Positions 45,398 through 54,146 of a stretch of DNA of 64,000 nt are shown here, piece after piece. The stretch's first letter is position 1. Each line of letters opens with the position of its first letter. The stretch comes from Thiocapsa rosea (GTDB lineage: Bacteria > Pseudomonadota > Gammaproteobacteria > Chromatiales > Chromatiaceae). The notes beneath the pieces are model-generated. The model was given only the letters and a program-made list of their open reading frames with translations, did no database searches and was not told where the DNA came from. Both the position numbers and the translations under genes were made by a program. Location: assembly GCF_003634315.1 (NCBI RefSeq), contig NZ_RBXL01000001.1, positions 4,196,501 to 4,260,500 of the forward strand, in the 5' to 3' direction.

Positions 45398-48088
45398 CTA
45401 ATCTCCAAACTGGTTGGCAAGGCCGCTCAGGGTCATGTTCTCCGCGATCGCATCATGTGGGATCAGCAGGTACTGCCAGGCTTTGCCGCCATGGGCGAGC
45501 GCGTGAACCGAGGCGTTGGCACACCAGCGCAGCGCGGCTTCTTTCTTGGCGAGGACAGCCGTATCGCCCATCTCTTTGCGCATCTTCGGCTCCAGCATGT
45601 AGACGGCTGCGTCCGTTTCGGCGACGAAGTCGGGCTGGTATTCGCGATGCTCGGCGCCGTCGCGGTAATAGATCTGGAACTGTCCGCGGGCGGGTCTGAA
45701 CCACTTGACCGCCTCGCGCTCCAGGATCACGGCCAGCTTGCGCTCGGCATCTGATTCGAACTTCTGGAGCGGATAGAGGCAGCGTTCGAAACCGCCGAAG
45801 AGGTAACGGCTCATGTTGCTCTTGTCCGCAGGTGCAACGCGGTAGTTCGCGGGCGGATCCTTGACTGCGTAGCTGTAGGCGCTCGGTTTCAGCTCGGTGA
45901 AGCCCTTGCTGATCTTGACCTCGTAACCCCCGTCGGTCTCCTCGAACTAATGCTGTTGCATCTGCGCATGAATGAAGTCGGCGATGGGCTGCTGGTAGCA
46001 GCGCAGCACCTTGCGTGTGTCGTCTTCGGCGAGATAGCTCAGAAAGTGCTGGACGGTCTGCCCGGCCAGATCATAGAGGAGGTCCGCGTGGTCATCGTAG
46101 GAGATGTCGTCGAAGTCGATGAGGCCACTGACCAGGTCGTCCTCCAACCGGGCTTCATCGAAGCCGCCCTGTCCCAGTGTCACGACGTCGCGTTGCCCGG
46201 TGCGCAGGTGCTGGACCCATAATTCGTCGGAGACCGGCGCGTACCGCAAGGTCGCCAGCTCCAGCGTGAAGGGCTTGAATCCGGAGCGAACCTCGCCTTT
46301 GGGAACGACCAGGATGCGCGGGATGTCGATGGTCTGCTGCGCGACCAAATCGACGGTCTTGGCAACGACGGCGGCGATGTCCGGTTCCTCGGCGAGGCCC
46401 TGGAGAGCCAACTGAGCCGGGGTACGCTGGGCCTCCACGGCCTGTACAATCGCGGCCTGGACCTCGGGTGTCTTCAGGTACTCGACCGCCGGCACGGTTT
46501 GCGGGTCGCCGCTCAGCCGCTTGATCGCGGCGTAGGCCAGTTGCGCAATGGCCTGTTCCGCGGGTTTGTCGAAGGCTGGGGGTTGGTCGTCGCCGGCGAC
46601 CAGGGTACTGCTGGTCGGCGTCGCGGGTTTGAAACCCAGCTGGCTCGCCAACTGGGACTGGGAGACGACCGTGGCGGTCTTCTGCGCGAGCTGGTCGATG
46701 TCCAGCTCGACCGTCTGGAGCTGTATCGCCGACCCCGGCCGCTTGGCCTCGTCCACGATCTCCTGAAAGCGGTCATGTGCGACGATGTTCAGGCGATCAA
46801 CGGCGGTCACACCGGTTCGAACGCCGTAAGGCAGGCGCAAACCCCGGCCGATGGATTGCTCGATCAGGACGCGGGCATTGGCCGCGCGCAGGGGCACGAT
46901 GGTGTAGAGATTGGTGACGTCCCAGCCCTCTTTGAGCATGTTCACGTGGATCACGATCTCGGTCGGCTCCTCGGTATGCTCGACCTTGAGCAAGCGGGCA
47001 ATCATGGCCTCTTCCTCGGCCCCGCTTCTGCTGGAATCCACCTGAATGACCTTGTCCTTGTAACGCCCCTCGAAGAAGGCATCGGACTGGATAAGCGCCA
47101 GCAACTCGCCCGCATGGGTCGTGTCGCGGGCGATGACCAACACGAAAGGCTTGACGATGGGCTTGTCGGTTGCACGCGCATAGGTCTCCAGCTCGACCTT
47201 CACCCCCTCGTGCAGGCGCACCCCGTCTTCGAGCTTGAGCCGCTCGATCTCGGAGGCGGACATCCCGCCGGGGTCGAAGTCCTTGCGTGTGACAACCGCC
47301 GGTTCCTTCACGAAGCCATCGGCCATGGCGCGAGCCAGCGGGTAGTCGAGGATCACGTTCTTGAAGGCGACGGCGCCCCGGCTGGTCTCGACATAGGGCG
47401 TGGCCGTCAGCTCGAGCCCGAGGATAGGACGAAGCTCGTTGATCGCCCGAATCCCGGCGCTCGCGCGGTAGCGGTGCGACTCGTCCATCAGGAGCACCAG
47501 ATCCGGCAGTCCGGCCAGATAGTCGAAATAGCTGGTGCCGATGTACTCCGACAGTCGCTTGATGCGCGGCGCCTTGCCGCCGCGCACCTCCGAGTTGATC
47601 TTGGAGATGTTGAAGATGTTGATCCGCACCGTCCCGAGCAGGCCGGGCCCGGTGACGTTCTGTTGCTCGTAGGTGTCGCCGGTGATGACCATGGGTGTGT
47701 TGGTCGCGAACTCGGCGATGCCCCGGAAGACATACTTCGGCGTGTTCGGCGTGAAGTCCGTAATCAGCTTGTTGTAGATGGTCAGGTTGGGCGCCAGCAC
47801 GAAGAAGTTGTCGATCCCGTGCGCCTGATGCAGATAGCTGATGAAGGCACCCATGAGCCGGGTCTTGCCCACGCCGGTCGCGAGCGCGAAACACAGCGAG
47901 GGGAAGTCCCGCTCGAAATCCGCGACCGAAGGGAACTCTCCGCGGATGATGTCCAGCACGGCGGCGACGTCGGGCGCCTTTCCGGGCGGCGTGATGTCCA
48001 TGATCCGATGCAGGATCTCCAGCGATCGGCGCTGGGGCGGGCGCAGGCTCAGGCGGCCGGCGATGGCGTTCACATGGCGGACGGTCAC
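45398..48088 (-). pseudogene. Type III restriction Res-like DEAD helicase, split by an amber codon
   Basis: The frame starts at a GTG (48088) with a GGAGG site and runs 713 codons to a TAG at 45949-45947. It then continues in the same frame without loss for 183 more codons to 45398. Part 1 has the helicase motifs: ATGVGKTRLMGAFI (Walker A), LLMDESHRYRA (DEAD-like), LGLTATPY (motif III) and VLIEQSIGRGLRLP (motif VI). Part 2 has the conserved C-terminal nuclease region (FGGFERCLYPLQKFES, KWFRPARGQFQIYY, YQPDFVAET, LEPKMRKEM), a PD-(D/E)XK fold with DF...E.K spacing. So one stop separates helicase from nuclease. It is the last gene of the defence operon. Confidence 0.85.
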
Positions 48089-48100
48089 GAACCACCTCCT

Positions 48101-48164
48101 TCACGCGACATGGAGTAGATCCTTCTCGATATGACGACGCAAGCGGGGCTTGATCATTTCGTTA
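48101..48164 (-). pseudogene. Minimal nucleotidyltransferase, C-terminal fragment
   Basis: Joined to the fragment at 50836-51065 across the IS630 element (one TA kept), the frame reads on as DLATNEMIKPRLRRHIEKDLLHVA and stop. This is the normal C-terminus of MNT-type nucleotidyltransferases (V/I-D-L-x-T-x-x-x-L-K-P-x-L-R-x-x-I). The stop lies 13 bp before the start of the Res gene. Confidence 0.85.
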
Positions 48165-48168
48165 TACC

Positions 48169-48706
48169 TCATATAGGCACAAGCTCGCATTTCTTGAATG
48201 CCTGGAATTTCAGCGTGAGTAAAGAGTCCAGCTCCTTCTTGTGCGTGGTGTGCGTTTGTTTTAGGCAGTCGGTGATTGCATCTCGGAACTCGGCGAAATT
48301 GGGGTAGTATTTCGAGTAGAGGACTTTTTTCTTGACGAACTTCCACAGCCTCTCGATCAGGTTTAAATTCGGTGAATAGGCGGGAAGATAAAGCAATTCG
48401 ATATTCAGTTGCGAAGCCAGCGCTGTGACGATATTGCACTTCTGATAGCGCGCATTGTCCATAACCAACGTGATCGGCACGTCGAGATTCAGCATAGCAA
48501 TGCGTCGTAACAAGTCGCAGACGCTTTCTGCGGTGATATAGGTATCGTTCGTCACCATCACCAGTTCATGTGTGATCGCGTTCAGCGCACCGAGCACATT
48601 GAAACGCTTCCTCCCGGCGGAAGTCTTTACAAAGAGACGGGAGAATGACCACAGAATACCGAGAAAGGCACCCAATACAAAGTGAGCAGCATCGACAAAA
48701 AAATAG
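48169..48706 (-). pseudogene. IS630 transposase, C-terminal (DDE) fragment
   Basis: After rejoining, this part reads FVDAAHFVLGAFLG (first catalytic Asp), then VMDNARYQK (second Asp) and LPAYSPNLNLIERLWKFVKKKV with the final catalytic Glu, the normal DDE layout of IS630. Its stop codon lies inside the terminal repeat. Internal ATGs would give a protein lacking the first Asp, so it should be inactive. Confidence 0.88.
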
Positions 48707-50199
48707 GGCTCTCCCGGATCTCAGGGAACGCCAAGTTTAGTAAAATCAGTGTTCTACGCAGCCAATCTTGGTAAACTTCCATTCGAACGCTTTTAACTCA
48801 ATGGAAAACCGATGATTGACCAGAGCCAACTCCTGCGCCTGCTCGGACTGCCGCAGATCGCCATCGACCGCGTCGAGATCACGGACGCCGCTGTGCTGGA
48901 AATTCATGTGCACAGCACCGAGGAGGGCACGCAGTGCCGGAGCTGCGGCCGACGCATCACCGAGCCGCATGGACTCGGTGAAGAACGGCGGTTGCGCCAT
49001 CTGTCGATCTTCGAGCATCGCACCGAAATTCTCATTCGTCCCAAACGGTATCGCTGCCCCGATTGCCGGGATCATCCCACCACCACCCAACGGGTGGACT
49101 GGTACGACCCGCGCAGCGGCTTCACCCGTGCGTTCGAACACAGCCTGATGCGCGCCCTGATCAACAGCACCCTGGAAGACGTCGCGCACAAGGAGGCCGT
49201 CACCCCGGAGCACCTCGACGGTATTCTCGATCGGTGCGTCCCGAGCCAGATCGACTGGACGACGCTCACGGCGCTGCCCGTGCTCGGGCTCGACGAGATC
49301 GCCTTGACCAAAGGCCACGGCAATTTCGTGGTGATCGTCAGCGCCAGGGTCGAGGACACCCTGAGCATCCTCGCCGTGCTCAAGGACCGTAAGCGCGCGA
49401 CCGTCGAGGCGTTTTTGCGCACGATCCCAAAATCCTTGCGGCGCACCGTTCGCGTCGTGTGCACCGACCTGTACAGCGGCTTCATCGGTGCGGCCAAGGC
49501 CGTCTTCGGCACGCACGTCGCCATCTGCGCCGATCGCTTCCATGTCGCGCGTTTGTATCGCGACGCCGTGGAGACGTTGCGCAAGACAGAACTGCGCCGG
49601 CTCAAGCGCGACCTGTCGAAAACCGAGTACGGCGGGCTCAAGAACGTCCATTGGATCCTGCGCAAGCGCGAATCCGACTTGAGCGCCGAGGAACGGCGGA
49701 TCCGCGCCCGGTTGTTCGCCTATTCCCCGCAACTCGCGCAAGCTCATGCCCTCAGCCAAGCCCTCACCGAGGTCTACGACATGCCCCTGTCCAAAGGTCA
49801 GGCCAAGCGCAAACTCAGTGGCTGGATGCGACGGGTCAAGAACGCCGAGATGACGTGTTTTCAATCCTTCCTGAAAACGTTGCGCCGTCATTGGGACGAG
49901 ATCACCAATTATTTTACCGAACGACACACGAGCGGTTTCGTCGAAGGTCTCAACAACAAGATCAAAGTATTAAAACGGCGGTGCTATGGCTTGAGCAACC
50001 TGCGCCGGCTCTACCAGAGGGTGTACCTCGATCTGTGCGGTTATCGGGTTTTCGCGCGCTGATCAATGAAAAACAACCGCTTAAAAATGGCTTGGACGGG
50101 GTGCGTCCAGCGATATTTTCAACCAACGTGTTCGGTCAAAATGACTACAACGTCATGTTTTTAAATATTTTAGCGCTTTCCCTGAATTCCGGGAGAGCC
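48707..50199 (+). mobile_element. ISL3-family insertion sequence
   Basis: 1,493 bp. Terminal repeats GGCTCTCCCGGATCTCAGGGAA and GGCTCTCCCGGAATTCAGGGAA (complement at right). Flanked by an exact 8-bp duplication AAAAATAG at 48699-48706 and 50200-50207, the size usual for ISL3. Carries one intact transposase. Inserted in the IS630 transposase gene in the opposite orientation. Confidence 0.93.
48812..50062 (+). CDS. ISL3-family transposase
   Basis: 416 residues, intact. N-terminal zinc-binding region (QCRSCGRRI ... RYRCPDCRDH, two CxxC pairs), HTH-like middle, then the DDE domain: VLGLDEIALTKGHGNFV (first Asp), VCTDLYSGFIGAAKAVF with ICADRFHVARLYRDAV (second Asp), and the end TSGFVEGLNNKIKVLKRRCYGLSN with the final Glu. 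Length and order match ISL3 transposases. The element seems able to move. Confidence 0.95.
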   Translation: MIDQSQLLRLLGLPQIAIDRVEITDAAVLEIHVHSTEEGTQCRSCGRRITEPHGLGEERRLRHLSIFEHRTEILIRPKRYRCPDCRDHPTTTQRVDWYDPRSGFTRAFEHSLMRALINSTLEDVAHKEAVTPEHLDGILDRCVPSQIDWTTLTALPVLGLDEIALTKGHGNFVVIVSARVEDTLSILAVLKDRKRATVEAFLRTIPKSLRRTVRVVCTDLYSGFIGAAKAVFGTHVAICADRFHVARLYRDAVETLRKTELRRLKRDLSKTEYGGLKNVHWILRKRESDLSAEERRIRARLFAYSPQLAQAHALSQALTEVYDMPLSKGQAKRKLSGWMRRVKNAEMTCFQSFLKTLRRHWDEITNYFTERHTSGFVEGLNNKIKVLKRRCYGLSNLRRLYQRVYLDLCGYRVFAR

Positions 50200-50712
50200 A
50201 AAAATAGCGCGTTTGCCCTGTCTCGCTTCTTCGAGTCGCGGCTCTAACTTGTTGATACGAAAATGCTCTTGCTCCTCAGGGTCGGCTTTCGAGGGTATGG
50301 TTCCAACTCTTCTCGGAGCCATGCCGAGCGAATTGAGAAACCGCCCCACGGCGCTCGGACTGCGCTTGATTCCCGTCAGCTCCTCGATCATGGTCGCCGC
50401 CTCGTTGATGGTCGCAGGCGGATGCTTGCGGAAATGGACTTCGAGTCGATAGCGATGCTGCTCCAACTCGCTCGTCGGGGCATAGAAGTTGAGCTCCGTC
50501 AGCCTCTTGATACCGCCGGATTGAAACATTCCGAGGTACTGCCGTAAAGTGTTGCTGGAAATTCCCGCGAGCCGACAAATCTCCCGGTGCGCAAGGCCCT
50601 GGCTCTTCAGCCACAGCGCCTCCATTCGCCTGCGCACCCTTGGGTGTGGATGCGCGTAACGCAACTGCTGTATTTTCTTCAGATCCTGCTCGGAGAACTC
50701 GATTCTGATCAT
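50200..50712 (-). pseudogene. IS630 transposase, N-terminal fragment
   Basis: Carries the HTH region (HPRVRRRMEALWLKSQGLAHREICRLAGISSNTLRQYL) and the winged part before the DDE domain (RLEVHFRKHPPATINEAATMIEELTGIKRS). The native frame ends at the AAAAATAG duplication (GKRAIF) and past it reads into the ISL3 end. Rejoining at one copy of the duplication restores a continuous frame (AIFFVDAAHF). Confidence 0.88.
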
Positions 50713-50835
50713 CGTCGTAAAAAAACTACAAGGTGGCTCGTCGGTAGCGACAAGTTTAACTCGGAGTCAAAACGTTATCGAGCATTGATGAGAGTCGACA
50801 TGAGGAAAGTGCAGTTCATGCCTATAAGAGGTATA

Positions 50836-51065
50836 GTAGCCAGGTCGACTTCGGTTGCAAACAACGCCTCCAGGAAGTCCTTGAGGTTCATATAGCCGTC
50901 GAAGGTCGGCGGCCCTTCAAACTCCACGAGCACGTCGATATCGCTGCCCGCATGGAGTTGATCCCGTGCCGCCGACCCGAAGAGTGATAGGTGTTTAACG
51001 GCGAAGCGCCGCTGGATCTCGTCCCGGTGTTGATTCAACACCGACAAAACCTGCTCTCTGTTCAT
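50836..51065 (-). pseudogene. Minimal nucleotidyltransferase (MNT type), N-terminal fragment
   Basis: MNREQVLSVLNQHRDEIQRRFAVKHLSLFGSAARDQLHAGSDIDVLVEFEG holds the GSxARxxxxxxSDID motif with two metal-binding aspartates, as in MNT/HEPN-type antitoxins and related nucleotidyltransferases. The native frame ends at DLAT, where IS630 entered at TA; the rest is at 48101-48164. No HEPN partner is next to it. Here it sits between a YhcG-type nuclease gene and the Res helicase gene, so it may instead belong to the restriction-like operon. Confidence 0.88.
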
Positions 51066-51164
51066 GCTTCACCTTGGCATTTGGACCGTGCGGAATTATT
51101 ACCGAGGTTTAGGCGTCGATCAGCGCCCTGGCTGGTTGCACGGGTCGGCCAAACATAAGCTGCT

Positions 51165-51213
51165 CGTGACATCCGCTCTGCGGTGTCACGCATTCCCCTT
51201 GGCGCTCCGCGCC
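51165..51213. repeat. Double-hairpin repeat, copy 2 (inverted)
   Basis: GTGACATCCGCTCTGCGGTGTCAC followed by GGCGCTCCGCGCC: the reverse complement of the repeat at 24509-24557, but without an intron. It lies between the nucleotidyltransferase and the YhcG-type gene. Confidence 0.75.
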
Positions 51214-51255
51214 CCGTTCCACAATCGCCGAAAATACGAGTGATCCCTCGCTCAG

Positions 51256-52425
51256 TCATGCGCCAGCTCCCGGTCCATCCAGTTCATCCAACTCGCGCCG
51301 CAGTTCAGCCCGCAAGACCTCCTCGCTGGGAAGTTGAAACTGGTAGCGGCTGGCGAAAATCTGGCTAGACTTGTCATCCAGCACGTAGCGGACCATGGCC
51401 TCATTTTTGTCTGCGCATAAGATGAGCCCGATGGTCGGCTGATCGTCCACACCGGCAATTTCGCGGTCGTAATAGTGCACGTACATCTGCATCTGCCCGA
51501 GGTCCCCGTGGGTCAGCTTCGCGACCTTGATGTCGATCACCACATAGCACTTCAATTTGACGTGATAAAAGATCAGGTCCGGATAGAAGTGGTCACCGTC
51601 CAACGTTAGCCGCACCTGTCTGCCGATGAAGGCAAAGCCACTTCCCAATTCGAGCAGAAAGTCCTGCAACCGGGAGATCAGCGCCTCCTCGACCCGTGAC
51701 TCGACCAGCCGGTGCGATTCGGGAAGATTCAGGAACTCGAGTACGTAGGGATCCTTGATCGCATCCAGCGGGCGACAGGGAATCAGCCCCTCGTTTGCCA
51801 GCTTTGATACGCCGACCTTATCGCGGCTCTTGAGCAGTCGCTCGAACAGCAGCGAGTTGATTTGGCGCTCTAATTGTCGCGCCGACCAGCCATTGCGCAC
51901 AGTCTCAATCTCGTAGAAATCACGCACCTCGCGGCGCTCGACCTTTAGCAACGCCCGGTAATGCGTCCAAGATAACCCATTGTGCAGCTGGCCTGGAGTC
52001 CAGCCCGCACCGGACGCAGCGGATTCGCCACGCACCGCGTGTTGAATCTGCGCGACACTGCCCACCAGCCCTGCGCCGGATTCAACACGCACCGCGTGTT
52101 GAATCGTGACAAGCAACTCGGGGTAAGCCCGATAGAAGGCACGCATGTATTGGAGCGCACTCACTGAAAAGCCGCTACCGAACTCCTTGATCAGGTGTGC
52201 GGACAACTCCTTCAGCAAGGCGGCGCCGTACTCGGCGCGGAACTCCCCACCTTGCTCGGCTTCAACGATCTGTTTCCCGATCAGCCAGTTGGCCCTTACC
52301 AGAGAAGAGTTCACCGAGCGCACCGCCTGCGAGCGGGCGGCTTCCCAGATCTCGCGAATACGCGACAGCAAAGCACTGGCTGCCAACATCGTTTCGGGTG
52401 CCTGGGCCACCTTCTTGCGGCTCAT
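51256..52425 (-). CDS. YhcG-type PD-(D/E)XK nuclease (DUF1016)
   Basis: 389 residues from the ATG at 52425, which overlaps the Mod stop as ATGA. The N-terminal DUF1016 part has RANWLIGKQIVEAEQ, LSAHLIKEFGSGFS and LQYMRAFYRAYPEL, then LSWTHYRALLKVE and EIETVRNGWSARQLERQINS. The C-terminal nuclease core has FAFIGRQVRLTLDGDHFYPDLIFYHVKLKCYVVIDIKV (D...x-D-I-K) and PTIGLILCADKNEAMVRYVL. Such genes often travel with restriction systems. A GC-rich palindromic repeat is inserted in frame at about 52020-52106, adding IQHAVR...IQHAVRGES to the protein without breaking it. Confidence 0.92.
   Translation of the reverse strand: MSRKKVAQAPETMLAASALLSRIREIWEAARSQAVRSVNSSLVRANWLIGKQIVEAEQGGEFRAEYGAALLKELSAHLIKEFGSGFSVSALQYMRAFYRAYPELLVTIQHAVRVESGAGLVGSVAQIQHAVRGESAASGAGWTPGQLHNGLSWTHYRALLKVERREVRDFYEIETVRNGWSARQLERQINSLLFERLLKSRDKVGVSKLANEGLIPCRPLDAIKDPYVLEFLNLPESHRLVESRVEEALISRLQDFLLELGSGFAFIGRQVRLTLDGDHFYPDLIFYHVKLKCYVVIDIKVAKLTHGDLGQMQMYVHYYDREIAGVDDQPTIGLILCADKNEAMVRYVLDDKSSQIFASRYQFQLPSEEVLRAELRRELDELDGPGAGA
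52020..52106. repeat. Palindromic repeat inserted in frame in the YhcG-type gene
   Basis: CACGCACCGCGTGTTGAATC occurs twice about 60 bp apart. The second lies in the palindrome ATTCAACACGCACCGCGTGTTGAAT. It encodes the added IQHAVR segments in a position where related proteins have a short loop (between YPEL and LSWTHYR). Confidence 0.65.
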
Positions 52426-54056
52426 CGCGACTCCTTCTCGCCGAACAGTTCCAACTGGCCTGGTGCCACGGGCGCGCTCGGCAGGTTCTCCACCCGAAGC
52501 GAGTAATCGTCGCGGCCCCACTCGCAGCGCGAGAGGACCTGTCGGGGGATCTTTTTGACCGTGAGATTGGAGTAGAGGTCGGTTCGGGCACGAAAGGCCG
52601 TACAGAGCACCAGAAGGCTACGCTCGGGTCCGACCTCGTCGCTCAGTTGCTCAAGCTGCTCATGATTCAGGTTGGCAGTGGTGATATAGATGAAGTCACT
52701 CTCGGTCGAGTAGCCGTGCTGCCAGTAGAGGGTATCCGACGGGGCGTAGATGAAGCCCTCCAGCTTGCACAGTGCCTCGGCGAGCATGGTGGCGTTGTAG
52801 TCGCGGTTGATGACCCAGTTGCCCCAGGTGTCCTTTTCCAGCAGCGAGGGCGCGAGCCGGTAGTAGCGGAAACCGCCGCCGCCTTTCCAGTCGACCGCCT
52901 TGCTGATGCCGCCGGGATCCTCGCCGTCGATGACCTTCTTCAGACGCGGGATGATGTGGGTGTGACAGTGCTCGCCAAGCTCGACCATGATCCAGCGGCG
53001 GCCCATTTTGTGGGCGACGGCGCCGGTGGTGCCGGAGCCGGCGAAGGAGTCCAAGATTAGATCACCGGGATTAGAGGCGATTTCAAGGATGCGCTTCAGA
53101 AGTTTCTCTGGCTTGGGCGTATCGAATTTCGATTCAATTCCTGCTAACTCAGAAATTTCCTTGGCCTCACGATTAGCTTCACGGTTGTCTCCAGCTTCCT
53201 CATAGCCCCACCAAGTCCATGGAACCATTTTGTTTTCAGATTCGTTCCAGAACTTTTTCCGCTGGGCCATTCCGTTTCCATCAAGCCCGAAGTAGATCCG
53301 ATTGTCAGCAACTAGCTCTTCGAATCTCTCCCTTGTTGTGCTCCAGCATCTACCCTTAGGTGGCCACAAAGATCTACCGCTAGGCGTGATAATTTCGTAA
53401 GTTAAATTAGGCCGGATGTTCGGTGCATGGAATGGTACGGCTAACCAGTTCCCTCTTGGATCGTTGTCGCGGTTCTGGTATGTCGCTCTTTGCTTATCAC
53501 TTGAGTCTAGTTTATTGACGAAAAACCTATCGAACGATTTAGAATAAACTAGAACGTGATCGTGCGCTGTTGAAAGGGCGCGAGCATCATTCCTGCGGGT
53601 CAGCGTCTTTTGCCAGACAACATTGGAAACGAAATTGTTTCTCCCAAAGGCTTCGTCGCACAACACCTTAAGGTAATGGCACTCGTTATCGTCAATAGTA
53701 ATCCACAAAGACCCATCATCGGATAACAAACGCCGAATGCTCTCCAGGCGATCACGCATCAACGAAAGCCAAATGGAATGTTCCAACCCGTCGTCGTAAT
53801 GGGTAAAGGCGCTGCCGGTGTTGTAGGGTGGGTCGATGAAGACACACTTCACCTTACCCGCGAACTCCGACTCCAGTGCTTTGAGCGCCAGCAGGTTGTC
53901 CCCGAAGATCAGCCGGTTGTCGAAGATGTCGTGATCTGTCATGCGATGCTTCGAGAGGTAAGACCTCGCCGGATCCTCCAGCAGAATCCGCGGCTCCAGG
54001 CGTGGCCGGTTCTCCTTACCGATCCAGGTCAGCTCCAGTTTCTTCGGATCAGCCAT
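52422..54056 (-). CDS. Type III-like site-specific DNA methyltransferase (Mod)
   Basis: 544 residues. DNA-adenine N6-methyltransferase of the beta class: the catalytic motif IV FIDPPYNTGS (DPPY) comes first and the SAM-binding motif I LILDSFAGSGTTGAVAHKMG later. Target recognition lies between them (NFVSNVVWQKTLTRRND to the WWGYEEAGDNRE segment). The middle part at about 53100-53700 has a lower GC content than the ends, as is common for swapped recognition domains. It overlaps the YhcG-type gene by ATGA. Its partner would be the broken Res gene at 45398-48088, with the nucleotidyltransferase in between. Confidence 0.93.
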   Translation of the reverse strand: MADPKKLELTWIGKENRPRLEPRILLEDPARSYLSKHRMTDHDIFDNRLIFGDNLLALKALESEFAGKVKCVFIDPPYNTGSAFTHYDDGLEHSIWLSLMRDRLESIRRLLSDDGSLWITIDDNECHYLKVLCDEAFGRNNFVSNVVWQKTLTRRNDARALSTAHDHVLVYSKSFDRFFVNKLDSSDKQRATYQNRDNDPRGNWLAVPFHAPNIRPNLTYEIITPSGRSLWPPKGRCWSTTRERFEELVADNRIYFGLDGNGMAQRKKFWNESENKMVPWTWWGYEEAGDNREANREAKEISELAGIESKFDTPKPEKLLKRILEIASNPGDLILDSFAGSGTTGAVAHKMGRRWIMVELGEHCHTHIIPRLKKVIDGEDPGGISKAVDWKGGGGFRYYRLAPSLLEKDTWGNWVINRDYNATMLAEALCKLEGFIYAPSDTLYWQHGYSTESDFIYITTANLNHEQLEQLSDEVGPERSLLVLCTAFRARTDLYSNLTVKKIPRQVLSRCEWGRDDYSLRVENLPSAPVAPGQLELFGEKESR

Positions 54057-54146
54057 CAGAGCTTCCAGCCGTGCTGGTGGATGAACGCATCAAGGGCGAC
54101 TTGCCGCCCCGTCCAGCGTCGAGAAAACGGCGCCGTATGGCTTCTC

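Larger units (their letters stand above)
48163..50835 (-). mobile_element. IS630-family element, interrupted by an ISL3 element
   Basis: Terminal repeats TATACCTCATATAGGCAC at the left and TATACCTCTTATAGGCAT (complement) at the right, both starting with the TA typical of IS630/Tc1 insertion. Without the nested element it would be about 1.17 kb. It carries one transposase gene in two pieces and sits in the nucleotidyltransferase gene. The composition is less GC-rich than the neighbours. Confidence 0.88.

Noticed and set aside
46499-48118. 539-codon open frame on the plus strand
   Set aside because: Antisense to the Res-like gene, which carries conserved helicase motifs. No domain seen.
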